Assembly (NCBI GenBank): GCA_016720835.1
Contig: JADKJW010000005.1
Location: 1 to 64,000 of the forward strand
Length of the DNA stretch: 64,000 nt
Direction of reading: 5' to 3'
Origin: Ignavibacteria bacterium
Lineage (GTDB): Bacteria; Bacteroidota; Ignavibacteria; SZUA-365
The position numbers and the translations under genes are program-made. The notes under the pieces are model-generated. The model saw nothing but the letters and a program-made list of their open reading frames with translations, was not told the DNA's origin and did not search any database. Below, piece by piece: positions 27,301 through 35,260 of this stretch; position 1 is the stretch's first letter, and each line of letters opens with the position of its first letter.

Positions 27301-28486
27301 GAGCAGTCCCTGGTCCGACGCCTGGAGCTTCACCACGGCCGAATTGCCCCCCGCCGCGCCACTGCAGATCGCTCCCGCGAACAACATCGACACGCTTGGA
27401 CTTCCCGTTGCGTTGGAATGGACGCCTGTGCAAACCGCGTTAATGTACCGTGTGCAGGTCGCGACCGATACCGCCTTTGTGCAGGGCCTCAAAGGCTGGA
27501 GCACTTCGACAACACGAGACACGGTTGCAAACCTGCAATTCAAGACACGGTATTACTGGCGGGTCCGCGCGGACAACGCCGGCGGCGGTGGTCCCTGGTC
27601 CGCTCCATGGACATTTACGGTTGCCGACAAAATGCGTGAGGCGCCGGCAGCGCAGATGCCGTTCGACAGTGCGCGGATGGTGTCGCTCCCAGTCGCGTGC
27701 TCGTGGTTACCGCGTGTCGGCGCGAACTCCTACGGAATACAGATTGCGCTCAACGCTGCATTCACCTCGCCTCTTGTGGATCAGACCATCTCCGCCACGT
27801 CCTACTCCGCCGCGACACTGCCTTACAACACCCGCGTGTACTGGCGGCTCCGAGCCGGCTACATTGATGGCTGGAGTCCGTGGTCTTCCATTCGCACATT
27901 CATGACCACCCTCGCCGGCCCGCCCTTGAAACTCCCGAGACAGGACGCCACCGATGTGAGTGTCAATCCCACGTTCACCTGGGACACGACGGCCGGCGCG
28001 ACGATGTACCGCCTGCAGGTGTCGAAAGATCAGTCCTGGGGTCTGCCGGTATTCGATACCAGCGGCGTGACGAGCCTCACGTACCGCACGATCGGGCTGA
28101 GCACGTCCACCCAGTACTACTGGCGCGTCTTCGGTCTCAATGCCGACGGACAGGGCGCGAGTTCGACGGAATGGCAATTCACCACCTCGTCAAGTACCGG
28201 AGTTGAGGATCCGTTTCTCGCTTCAGGCGTCACACTCGAGCAGAACTACCCGAATCCCGCGCGCGACGTCACGCATATCCGCTTCCAGGCCGCACGCGAG
28301 ACCGACATCACCATTCGCATCTACGCCCTCTTCGGCCGGGAAGTCGTCACTGTGGTCCGGGGTGCAGTGCAACCCGGAACGCATGACATCTCTCTCGATG
28401 TCCGTTCCCTCGTTCCCGGGATGTACATCTGCCGACTCTCGTCGGGAGCCTCGATACAAGAACGGCCCCTGACGATTATCAGATAG
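24314..28486 (+). CDS. Subtilisin-like S8 protease with YCF48/BNR, fibronectin-like and T9SS domains
   Basis: The product is 1,390 residues with a signal peptide (1-22). The peptidase S8 domain has Asp172 (VLDSGID), His210 (HGTHVAGT) and Ser553 (GTSMAAP), with a long insert between His and Ser that probably carries a beta-sandwich. Residues about 615-910 are YCF48/sortilin-like propeller repeats (STDGGNTW). Residues about 915-1295 hold four fibronectin III-like repeats with the FxWRVRAxN...SPWS pattern. The tail from LEQNYPNP is a T9SS type A sorting domain. It should be a secreted or surface-bound protease. Substrate unknown. Confidence 0.9.
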   Translation: MTPRFVIGFLLTAVIFTASSSAQQQFSTGSDLIAVPRQLQGKLASGRLLFHASRALQSQTSAPAGVARGIPVAIYMSAAPTPAQLAELAQTGVVAYPETWTPPMDNHPRGFFLADMPAARLNDVLALASVQLLGSAASANRPMNNVASRTIRANAAWSKGWTGKGVKVGVLDSGIDTSYQNGEFPACFDRKNYSKYPVIDNDVINRITPHGTHVAGTAVGRGILSAANTGNEGLAYRGIAPESCLAFLKIGDDSSAGASDAVIIAALHDAVTTYHARVINLSYGGWSTYHDGSEALEQKADWCYTQGAALSFSAGNAATGNRHAMGTVPANGETDFIEVHSWNIAADQSRLSFNLVWFDGFGVQRKLSLKYFDANKVEITNLNTAPVTESPRGTQSLYTSMKDFLPEGNATFYLKVANASGDAQVYHLYEDWFESTWKNAGSITFQNPSSAYTIGGPSTADHAFSIAAYCDRSYWTSALGQMRQYSQALDKLATWSSRGPRVDGRAKPDIAAPGTAIISVRDTNTMRTLDNSWIDDDGAPGGDAHYTVMQGTSMAAPVATGAMALILSKFPTLTPQQVYDSLRLHARLDLYTGTAANNNWGAGKLDLGFLSDMPAPASGGGWTVLPTNWSEKDIADIAIHSKGIFATVGKPWTNDSTTLLRSKDNGMTWSALKTDVGLLPIAIKMNDSTLYTAQRFSGHGFKSTNLGVTWTEWGDALDYTSLVFAAGDSLLLAGTYGQGIRYSTDGATTWSAMNAGIPDDAQVPILTDGRNGWMYACVNINGSVKLYRLHRSTMQWSRADNGIDTTKNINACAVTPDGTVFAVVWDRVYRSQDNGATWTQMAILNDYLQSVSAISNTTLLVGTVSAGTYRSTDGGNTWGSFIDGLTTLNITAIRPGGMTFAAGKPGSLFRRSFSAPRPKPVLAFPLNNALAVPRPSVLSWTNDGAATGYTLELSQVQDFSSIHTRIEHLAASTWRLYALPVLTKFHWRVRAENDGGSSPWSDAWSFTTAELPPAAPLQIAPANNIDTLGLPVALEWTPVQTALMYRVQVATDTAFVQGLKGWSTSTTRDTVANLQFKTRYYWRVRADNAGGGGPWSAPWTFTVADKMREAPAAQMPFDSARMVSLPVACSWLPRVGANSYGIQIALNAAFTSPLVDQTISATSYSAATLPYNTRVYWRLRAGYIDGWSPWSSIRTFMTTLAGPPLKLPRQDATDVSVNPTFTWDTTAGATMYRLQVSKDQSWGLPVFDTSGVTSLTYRTIGLSTSTQYYWRVFGLNADGQGASSTEWQFTTSSSTGVEDPFLASGVTLEQNYPNPARDVTHIRFQAARETDITIRIYALFGREVVTVVRGAVQPGTHDISLDVRSLVPGMYICRLSSGASIQERPLTIIR

Positions 28487-28504
28487 AGGCTTCCGACATT
28501 TTCT

Positions 28505-28566
28505 TGCACAAAGGCACAGAGGCACAAATTCGTTTTTTTCATTTGTGTCCTTTGTGCCTTTGTGGC
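28505..28566. repeat. Left CTTTGTG hairpin flanking the GxxExxY gene
   Basis: An imperfect inverted repeat (arms 28505-28529 and 28541-28566, reading GCACAAAGGCACAGAGGCAC and its near complement) surrounds a T-rich loop. A near-copy lies on the other side of the following gene at 29084-29136. It could end transcription of the protease gene as well. Confidence 0.75.
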
Positions 28567-28618
28567 CAATCTTTGTGGCCAATCTTTGTGGCCAATCTTT
28601 GTGGCCAATCTTTGTGGC
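28559..28618. repeat. 13-bp tandem array, unit TTTGTGGCCAATC
   Basis: Four complete copies and one partial copy start at 28559, 28572, 28585, 28598 and 28611. The unit grows out of the right arm of the hairpin just upstream, which suggests slippage or repeated copying of the hairpin end. Confidence 0.9.
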
Positions 28619-28676
28619 ATCTCTTCGGGAACATTCGGAGAGGGTCGGGAGTATAACGGGGTAAGGAGAAGCCCCC

Positions 28677-29078
28677 ATGAAAACCCCACCCCAAACCTCA
28701 CCCATCCACGACGACGAGTACGTCCTCCGCCTCACCGACATCGTCCGTCAAACCGCGTACGAGTTGTACCGCTACCTCGGCCCGGGTCACTTCGAGAAGG
28801 TGTACGAACGCGGACTCGCGCATCGACTCCGGAAACTCGGAATCCATGTCGACACACAGTTCGGATTGTCCGTTTTCGACGAGGATGATACGCCGCTCGG
28901 CGACTACTGCTGCGACCTCTTCGTGGAACGCTGTCTGCTCGTCGAGTTGAAAGCGTGCACCACCCTCTCTTCCGATCACCTCGCGTACATCCTCGGCTAT
29001 CTCCGCGCCGGTCGCGAACGACACGGGATGATCATCAATTTCGGACCGCAGTTCCAGGTGAAGAAGCTCGTGGTGTGA
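28677..29078 (+). CDS. GxxExxY family protein (PD-(D/E)XK-like)
   Basis: The product is 133 residues. It contains the family signature GHFEKVYE near residue 36 and the D-x(n)-ExK-like strand CDLFVERCLLVELKA near residues 80-95, which places it in the GxxExxY/PDDEXK_3 group. This fold belongs to nucleases, but activity is unproven for the family. These genes are frequent, patchily distributed and often sit among simple repeats. Here the gene is bracketed by two nearly identical hairpins, each followed by its own tandem array. Start chosen at the ATG after GGAGAAGCCCCC. Confidence 0.8.
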   Translation: MKTPPQTSPIHDDEYVLRLTDIVRQTAYELYRYLGPGHFEKVYERGLAHRLRKLGIHVDTQFGLSVFDEDDTPLGDYCCDLFVERCLLVELKACTTLSSDHLAYILGYLRAGRERHGMIINFGPQFQVKKLVV

Positions 29079-29083
29079 GTTTC

Positions 29084-29136
29084 GCCACAAAGGCATAAAG
29101 GACACAAATTTTTTGTGCTCTTTGTGCCTTTGTGGC
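29084..29136. repeat. Right CTTTGTG hairpin flanking the GxxExxY gene
   Basis: Inverted repeat with 25-nt arms (29084-29108 and 29112-29136) beginning GCCACAAAGGCATAAAGGAC and ending in its near complement. It begins 5 nt after the GxxExxY stop and mirrors the hairpin at 28505-28566. Confidence 0.8.
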
Positions 29137-29248
29137 CTCTTGTATTCGTATGTGCCTTTGTGGCCTCTTGTATTCGTATGTGCCTTTGTGGCCTCTTGTA
29201 TTCGTATGTGCCTTTGTGGCCTCTTGTATTCGTATGTGCCTTTGTGGC
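29123..29248. repeat. 28-bp tandem array overlapping the right hairpin
   Basis: Four complete 28-bp units (TGTGCCTTTGTGGCCTCTTG plus TATTCGTA) start at 29123, 29151, 29179 and 29207, and a partial unit ends at 29248. The copies are identical by eye, so the expansion is recent. It stops 16 nt short of the next gene's end. Confidence 0.92.
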
Positions 29249-29263
29249 GGAGTACTCCGATCG

Positions 29264-30895
29264 TTATCGTACGAGAACCATTTTACGGGTGATAGACAAC
29301 CCGCCCGACGTGAACCGGTAGAAGTATGCACCGGGGGCGTGCGTGCCCGACACCCACGTGGCGGCGTGCGCGCCCTGGGACACCCACCCGTCGGCCAGCA
29401 CCCCCACACGGTCGCCGCGGGAGTTGAAGATCTCCAGACGGGCATATCCGGACCGGGGCATCCGGTACTCGATGATGGTGGAGCCGCGGAACGGATTGGA
29501 GTGGTTCTGCCCGAGCACGAAGGCGTCGGGCCGGGAAGGAGCGGAAACGGCGAGCGAACCGTAATCGAACGGCTCGTTGACGAGATGGTACAGTTCCTCC
29601 TTCCCGCCGTTGTAGTCCTTCTGCAGGTAGGGCGTGCGGAGGGGCGTTCGTGTGAAGTCGTCGAGTTTGGCCTCGGAGGGCTCGATGTCCTCCCAGGTGA
29701 ACACGGGGATGGCGCGGGGATTGAAGGTCGCGAGCAAGCCGCGTTCGCGGGCGATGTGGAAGAGGCCGAAGTTCCCCGGCTCGTGCCCTCCCATCCACAT
29801 GCCGATGACGTCCACGAGCAGCGGGTTCATCCCGAAGATGAGGATGTTGCTCATGAATTCCTCCGGCGTGTCGCCGGGTCCCGGACCCAGGGTGAAACCG
29901 TTGCCGTTGCGTCCGTAGATGCCTTCGATGACGTGGAGGCCGGCAGGCTGCACGGACAGCCAGTCGCAGGTGCGCTGCGCCCACGACTCCATCCCGAGAC
30001 CGCTTCGCGAGTCGGTGCCCGGACGCTCCCAGCGGGGAATGCTCTTGACATGCTGCTGATACAGCTCGCCGATGCGCTGCTCAAAATCCGGATGGAAATT
30101 CTCCAGCACCTTCGCGGGAAGATTTTTCGTGCTTTCGAGTGTCTCGCAGAAATGGATGTACGGACTGATGCAGGCGCCCTGGATGTTCTTCGAGGCGAGC
30201 GTCAATCCCATGGAATGCGACTTGAACTTCGCGATGTTCAGCAGCCAGGTGTTCGTCGCGTTGAACGGCGCCACGGAGCCGATGCGCCGGAACATGACGC
30301 CGTCGGGACACTCTGTCCAGACAGCCTCCGTCCCCTCCTGGATGGTGTCGAGCGTGATCTCGGCGGCCTTCCTGCCGGAAGCGAACGAGAGAAAATTGAT
30401 GCCCGCGCGCTCGGCCATTTCGCGCGCCGGCCCGATCTCGGATTCCGCCGGACAATACCCGTCGCCGAGCAGATTGCCTTCGCGCATCGACACGTTGGCC
30501 GCGGGGAAGCCCAATCCCTTCACGCTCTCGATGACTCCTTCCACGAAGGGAATGTCGGTGCGGATGCCCATGCCGCCCACCGTGCCGCCGGTGCCGGACG
30601 TGCAGGTGAGATTCGCCTTCAGCGAAATGTTCCAATCGAACGGCACGCCCGGCGTGTCGGATTTCAGGAACACCTTCGACGCGAACGCCTGACCGGCGGC
30701 GAGTTTCGCGGCCGTATCGGTCTTGACGCTCACCGACGTCTTCATGATGAACACGGCATCGGGATGCGCGGCAAGGAAGGGATGCAGGCCCAGGTAGTCC
30801 GCGCGAGACTGCGGCCGACCATGAATGATCTCGAACGGAAGAGATGCGGCGGCGCCCGCCGCGGCAAGCGATTTGATGAAAATGCGTCTGTCCAT
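29264..30895 (-). CDS. DUF362-domain exported protein with T9SS sorting domain
   Basis: The product is 543 residues from MDRRIFIKSLAAAGAAASLP, a twin-arginine-like signal. Residues about 40-440 match DUF362-type proteins (KTSVSVKTD, FKSHSMGLTLASKNIQG, DVIGMWMGGHEPGNFG). The last 85 residues, LGQNHSNPFRGSTIIEY to SITRKMVLVR, are a T9SS sorting domain with a slightly altered motif (QNHSNP). DUF362 function is unknown. No ferredoxin-type cysteine clusters are visible, unlike some relatives. Frames open further upstream without protein features, so the start at the signal peptide is preferred. Confidence 0.82.
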   Translation of the reverse strand: MDRRIFIKSLAAAGAAASLPFEIIHGRPQSRADYLGLHPFLAAHPDAVFIMKTSVSVKTDTAAKLAAGQAFASKVFLKSDTPGVPFDWNISLKANLTCTSGTGGTVGGMGIRTDIPFVEGVIESVKGLGFPAANVSMREGNLLGDGYCPAESEIGPAREMAERAGINFLSFASGRKAAEITLDTIQEGTEAVWTECPDGVMFRRIGSVAPFNATNTWLLNIAKFKSHSMGLTLASKNIQGACISPYIHFCETLESTKNLPAKVLENFHPDFEQRIGELYQQHVKSIPRWERPGTDSRSGLGMESWAQRTCDWLSVQPAGLHVIEGIYGRNGNGFTLGPGPGDTPEEFMSNILIFGMNPLLVDVIGMWMGGHEPGNFGLFHIARERGLLATFNPRAIPVFTWEDIEPSEAKLDDFTRTPLRTPYLQKDYNGGKEELYHLVNEPFDYGSLAVSAPSRPDAFVLGQNHSNPFRGSTIIEYRMPRSGYARLEIFNSRGDRVGVLADGWVSQGAHAATWVSGTHAPGAYFYRFTSGGLSITRKMVLVR

Positions 30896-31064
30896 GGAGG
30901 AGTGTCCGCGCAGAGTGAGAGGGGGAAGACGGGAGGGAAGCACCGACCGCTTCATGCGACCGCGAGACGGAAACGTAGCAATCCTGCGGGCCAAATGCGA
31001 GTCGAATCCGCATGTCGGTTTGCTATCGGGGGCAAGTTTGATAATTTCCCTCCGAGGACCACGC

Positions 31065-32435
31065 ATGACACGCATTGAACATGACCTGCTCGGCGAGCGC
31101 GAATTGCCGGATGACGTCCTGTACGGGATACAGACCGCGCGGGCCCGCGACGCATTCGATATATCGGATCGGTATGTCCGCTTCGAATTGATCGCCGCCC
31201 TCGCCCTTGTCAAGAAGGCCTGCGCGGCGGCGAACGCGGAGCTCGGCCACCTGGATGCGGCGCGCGCGGCGGCCATCGCCTCCGCCTGCGACGAGGTGGC
31301 CGCGGGCGAACACCGCGCGCACTTCGTCACCGACGCGCTGCAGGGCGGCGCGGGCACCTCCACGAACATGAACGCGAACGAGGTGATCGCCCGGCGCGCC
31401 ACGCAGCTCTGCGGACTCGAGGTCTCGCCGCTCGGACACGTCAACCTCCACCAGTCGACGAACGACACCTATCCGACGGCCCTCCGCGTGGCCGCGATAT
31501 TCGGACTGCAGCGTCTGGAGAAAGAGATCGTGGCGCTGCAGGACGCCTGCCAGGAGAAGGAACGCGCATTCGCTGACGTCGTGAAACTCGGCCGCACGCA
31601 GCTGCGCGACGCCGTGCCGACCACGCTCGGACGCGAGTTCGGCGCCTGGGCGAACGCCCTGGCGCGGGACCGTTGGCGCGTCTTCAAGTGCGTCGAACGC
31701 CTGCGCGTGGTGAACCTCGGCGGCACGGCCATCGGCACCGGCATCGCGGCGCCGAGGAAGTACATTTTCCTCGCCGCCGAAAAGCTCCGCGAGGAAACCC
31801 GCCTCAACCTCGCCCGCGCCGAGAATCTCATCGACGCCACGCAGAACAACGATCCGTTCGTGGAAGTCTCCGGCATCCTCCGCGCCCACGCGAGCACGCT
31901 CGTGAAAATCGCGCGCGACCTGCGACTGCTCTCCAGCGGACCGCAAGGCGGACTCGGCGAAATCGAACTGCCCGCCATTCAGCCCGGTTCCAGCATCATG
32001 CCGGGCAAGATCAACCCGGTCATCCCCGAAATGGTGATGCAGGCGGGCTTCCGCGTCTTCGCGCACGATACCGAGATCACCACGGCGGTCATGTCGGGCG
32101 AACTCGAACTCAACGCCTTCCTGCCGCTCATCGCCGACGCCCTGCTCGCCTCCATCGCGCTGCTCGAGCGCACGGACGCCATCTTCGCGCGCGATTGCAT
32201 CGCCGGCATCACCGCGAACGCGGAGCACTGCCGCGCGCTCATGGAACGCTCACAGGAAACCGTCACCGCCCTCATCCCCGCCATCGGCCATGAGCGCGCC
32301 GTGGAACTCGCGCAACTCATGCAGGCGGAACACCTGAGCATCCGGGAGGCCGTCGCCAGACTCGGACTGATGCCCGCAGGCGAACTCGACGCCCTCCTCA
32401 CCCCCGAAGCCCTCTGCGCCCTCGGCTGGAAATAG
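31065..32435 (+). CDS. aspA: Aspartate ammonia-lyase
   Basis: The product is 456 residues of the fumarase/aspartase superfamily. It has TSTNMNANEVIA, the HVNLHQSTNDTYPTA substrate segment, and the superfamily signature GSSIMPGKINP near residue 310. The enzyme reversibly deaminates L-aspartate to fumarate and ammonium. By eye it is closer to aspartase than to class II fumarase, mainly from context: the next gene is hydF, and aspA is found beside hyd maturation genes in several Bacteroidota. GAGG precedes the ATG. Substrate assignment is therefore likely but not certain. Confidence 0.82.
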   Translation: MTRIEHDLLGERELPDDVLYGIQTARARDAFDISDRYVRFELIAALALVKKACAAANAELGHLDAARAAAIASACDEVAAGEHRAHFVTDALQGGAGTSTNMNANEVIARRATQLCGLEVSPLGHVNLHQSTNDTYPTALRVAAIFGLQRLEKEIVALQDACQEKERAFADVVKLGRTQLRDAVPTTLGREFGAWANALARDRWRVFKCVERLRVVNLGGTAIGTGIAAPRKYIFLAAEKLREETRLNLARAENLIDATQNNDPFVEVSGILRAHASTLVKIARDLRLLSSGPQGGLGEIELPAIQPGSSIMPGKINPVIPEMVMQAGFRVFAHDTEITTAVMSGELELNAFLPLIADALLASIALLERTDAIFARDCIAGITANAEHCRALMERSQETVTALIPAIGHERAVELAQLMQAEHLSIREAVARLGLMPAGELDALLTPEALCALGWK

Positions 32436-32508
32436 CCGCTGCACAGAAGTCATGGACGGTCGCACGGCCATGTGACCCGATAATAAATCTCCAAGAAGAA
32501 TGAATGTA

Positions 32509-32530
32509 CGGTCGCACGGCTGTGCGACCG
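32509..32530. repeat. GGTCGCAC hairpin upstream of hydF
   Basis: A 9-bp perfect inverted repeat (CGGTCGCAC, loop GGCT, GTGCGACCG). A weaker copy of one half lies at about 32456. It sits in the 121-nt aspA-hydF gap, 27 nt before the hydF start. Confidence 0.6.
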
Positions 32531-32556
32531 CCCACCACCTCCGCAAACGAAACAGC

Positions 32557-33831
32557 ATGCAACAAACCCCCAAAGGCCTCCGCCTCCACATAGGAATTTT
32601 CGGAAGAAGAAACGTCGGCAAATCGTCCATCCTGAACGCCCTCACGAAGCAGAACGTCTCCATCGTCTCCGACGTCGCGGGCACGACCACCGATCCGGTG
32701 GAAAAGGCCATGGAGCTGCTGCCCGTCGGTCCCGTGCTCTTCGTCGATACCGCGGGCATCGACGACGTGGGCGTGCTCGGCGCGCAACGGGTGGACAAGA
32801 CGATGAAGGTCATCGAACGCGTGGACCTTGCCATCCTGGTCACGGATGACTGGCAGAGCTTCGAGCACGAGCTCCTCGTGTTGTTCAAGCAGCGCAACAC
32901 ACCGGTGATCGCGGTCGCCAACAAACGCGATCTGCGCGAAGGTAATGCTCTGGAAGACGCTATTGCCGATGAAGGAGTGAAGTATCGCGTCCCCGCGAGC
33001 GCGCGGACGGGCGAAGGTCTGCGCGACCTGCGTGCCGCCATCATCGACGCGGCTCCCGACGAATACGTCAATGCGCCATCCATCCTCGGCGATCTGGTCC
33101 TTCCCGGCGATCTCGTGCTGCTCGTTGTGCCCATAGACATCGAGGCGCCCAAGGGCCGCCTCATCCTGCCGCAGGTGCAGACGCTGCGTGAGATACTCGA
33201 TTGCGATGCCTACGCGATGGTGGTGAAGGAGCGGGAACTGTCCGATGCCCTCGAGCGCCTGCTTCGCCCGCCCGCCCTCGTGATCACCGACAGCCAGGAG
33301 TTCCTGAAGGTGTCGGCCGATGTTCCGCCCGGGATCCCTCTGACGAGCTTCTCCATCCTCTTCTCGCGCTTCAAAGGCGATCTGACCTCGTCCGTCGTCG
33401 GCGCGACGGCCATCGACCGCCTGCGGCCCGGCCAGCGCGTGCTGATCGCCGAGGCCTGCGCGCATCATCCGAGCGGCGAGGATATCGGACGGGTGAAGAT
33501 TCCGCGCTGGCTCGAACAGTACGTGGGAGGCAAGCTCGATTTCGACGTGTTCTCGGGGCACGACTTCCCTTCCGATCTGTCGCCGTATTCGCTGATCGTC
33601 CACTGCGGCGCCTGCACCATCAACCGGCGGCACATGCTCTCGCGTGTCGAGCGCGCCGCCGATGCGGGGATACCGCTGACAAACTACGGCCTGACCATCG
33701 CCTATACGCTCGGGATTTTCGAACGGGCGTTGAAACCCTTCCCGTACGTCGATGCGCTGTACCGTGAAGCGAAAATCCGCCTGGAGTCCGACGCAAAGGC
33801 CTCCCGGTTGCCAATATCGAAAAATGAGTAA
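32557..33831 (+). CDS. hydF: [FeFe]-hydrogenase maturation GTPase HydF
   Basis: The product is 424 residues. The GTPase part has Walker A GRRNVGKSS (16-24), the AGTTTDP switch and DTAGIDD. A dimerisation domain follows. The C-terminal cluster domain carries Cys301-x-His303 and HCxxC (Cys350, Cys353), matching the CxH...HCxxC iron-sulfur ligands of HydF. HydF is the scaffold on which the di-iron subcluster of the H-cluster is assembled with HydE and HydG and then handed to the hydrogenase. Those partners and a hydrogenase are absent from this window. Start chosen at the ATG before QQTPKGLR. Confidence 0.92.
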   Translation: MQQTPKGLRLHIGIFGRRNVGKSSILNALTKQNVSIVSDVAGTTTDPVEKAMELLPVGPVLFVDTAGIDDVGVLGAQRVDKTMKVIERVDLAILVTDDWQSFEHELLVLFKQRNTPVIAVANKRDLREGNALEDAIADEGVKYRVPASARTGEGLRDLRAAIIDAAPDEYVNAPSILGDLVLPGDLVLLVVPIDIEAPKGRLILPQVQTLREILDCDAYAMVVKERELSDALERLLRPPALVITDSQEFLKVSADVPPGIPLTSFSILFSRFKGDLTSSVVGATAIDRLRPGQRVLIAEACAHHPSGEDIGRVKIPRWLEQYVGGKLDFDVFSGHDFPSDLSPYSLIVHCGACTINRRHMLSRVERAADAGIPLTNYGLTIAYTLGIFERALKPFPYVDALYREAKIRLESDAKASRLPISKNE

Positions 33832-34030
33832 AAAACGCGTTTGCTCTTGCGGGAATGCCTGAAAGTGATATATTTTCCACAACGATTCTCACATCGATAC
33901 TAGCCGACCGCCCGATTTTCCGTATCCTTTGTCACCGCGCTCGCCGGTTCAGCCCAGCGAAACGCGTGAATGTGAAAGCACCGTACATCATTGTTCCAAC
34001 AATTTTTACAGATCACTCTCTGGAGGTCAT

Positions 34031-34228
34031 ATGAATCGTTTCCACGAACTGGTCGCTCTCGTGCAGAGTTTTGAGAAGGATTTCGAGAAATTCTTCGTGA
34101 AGGGGAATAAATCCGCGGGGACGCGCGTGCGCAAGCACATGAACGAGCTGAAGCGCAAGGCGCAGGAAGTCCGCAACGAAATTCAGGCCATCAAGAAGAC
34201 CGAAGACGGCGAAGCCCAGCCCAAGTAA
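34031..34228 (+). CDS. Histone H1-like (Hc1-type) DNA-binding protein
   Basis: The product is 65 residues, rich in lysine, with MNRFHELVALVQSFEKDFEKFF and KSAGTRVRKHMNELKRKAQE segments that match the short Hc1-like histones annotated in many Bacteroidota. The helical, basic character suggests nucleoid compaction. GGAGG lies about 7 nt before the ATG; the upstream in-frame extension has no such signal and starts in a poor context. It stands as a single gene with its own terminator hairpin. Confidence 0.85.
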   Translation: MNRFHELVALVQSFEKDFEKFFVKGNKSAGTRVRKHMNELKRKAQEVRNEIQAIKKTEDGEAQPK

Positions 34229-34290
34229 GGCACGCAACCCGTCTCGCACCGCTGCGTCGAACCCACGCGCATCGGGCACGTCTCTCAAGA

Positions 34291-34323
34291 AAGCAACCCT
34301 CGGCGATCGCGGGGGTTGCTTTC
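34291..34323 (+). terminator. Terminator hairpin after the histone-like gene
   Basis: AAAGCAACCC pairs with GGGTTGCTTT around a GC-rich loop and ends in a short T run. It lies 63 nt after the stop and ends 22 nt before the next start. Confidence 0.75.
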
Positions 34324-34345
34324 CACTTTTCACCAGGAGCATTCC

Positions 34346-35260
34346 ATGGATCTCACGGCACGGCTGTCCTTTCCGAAGAATTTTCACCTCCGTCACACGG
34401 TGTACTCTCACGGCTGGTGCATGCTCGCTCCCTTCGAGCACGAACCCTCGCCGCTCTCCCTGTCGCTGCCCGTCCCGCTCTCTTCGGGACGCATCGCCAT
34501 CGCGCGTGTGGAGACCGGAGACTCGCCTTCCGCGCCCGCCGTCTCGGTCGCCCTCAAGGGGGGACTGCGTGCCTCGGAATTGCAGCACGCGGCGGACATC
34601 CTCTCGGGCGTCCTGAATCTGGATCTCGACCTCGCGCCGTTCTACTCCCTCGTGCGCGGCTATCCTGAATACGCGTGGATGGCGAAAAAGAAGGTGGGCC
34701 GCATGCTGCGCGGCGCGACGGCCTTCGAGGACATCGTCAAGATGATTCTCACCACGAATTGCTCGTGGTCGCTCACCATGGCCATGAATGCGCGCCTCGT
34801 CGCTGAATTCGGACGCAGGATCGATGGCAGCCACATGACCTTCCCCGAAGCCGGCGCCATCGCCGACAGCAGCGAGAAATTCCTTCGCGAGGAAATCCGC
34901 CTCGGCTACCGCGCGCCCTTCGTCCTCGAATTCGCCCGCCGCTGCGCCTCCGGCGCCATGGACGTGGAAGCCCTCCGCGGCGCGGGGGCGTCCACCGACG
35001 AACTGTACGCCGCCCTCCGCTCCATCAAGGGCGTCGGCGAGTACGCCGCCAGCAATCTCCTCAAACTGCTCGGGCGCTTCGACCGCCTCGGGCTCGATTC
35101 CTGGTGCCGCGCGGCATTGACCGAACTCCACGGCAACGGCGGAGAATTTTCGGACAAGGACATCCACAACTATTACGCGCCCTTCGGCGAATGGGCCGGC
35201 CTCGTGATGTGGCTCGACGTGACGAAGACATGGTACGACAAGAAATTCCCGCTCGACTGA
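34346..35260 (+). CDS. HhH-GPD DNA glycosylase (AlkA/Ogg-like)
   Basis: The product is 304 residues. An N-terminal beta domain is followed by the HhH-GPD core: the hairpin LRSIKGVGEYAASNLLKLL (about residues 224-244) and catalytic Asp251 in GLDSW. No iron-sulfur cysteine loop follows, so the AlkA/Ogg side of the superfamily fits better than EndoIII/MutY. It would remove alkylated or oxidised bases. AGGAG precedes the ATG. The dipeptidase gene starts inside its last 31 nt in another frame, so the two are translationally linked. Confidence 0.85.
   Translation: MDLTARLSFPKNFHLRHTVYSHGWCMLAPFEHEPSPLSLSLPVPLSSGRIAIARVETGDSPSAPAVSVALKGGLRASELQHAADILSGVLNLDLDLAPFYSLVRGYPEYAWMAKKKVGRMLRGATAFEDIVKMILTTNCSWSLTMAMNARLVAEFGRRIDGSHMTFPEAGAIADSSEKFLREEIRLGYRAPFVLEFARRCASGAMDVEALRGAGASTDELYAALRSIKGVGEYAASNLLKLLGRFDRLGLDSWCRAALTELHGNGGEFSDKDIHNYYAPFGEWAGLVMWLDVTKTWYDKKFPLD

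Noticed and set aside
28505..29248. CRISPR array
   Set aside because: The 13- and 28-bp units are head-to-tail without spacers, and no cas genes are present.
31065..32435. Class II fumarase
   Set aside because: The superfamily signature alone would allow it, but the link to hydF and overall look favour aspartase; not fully excluded.
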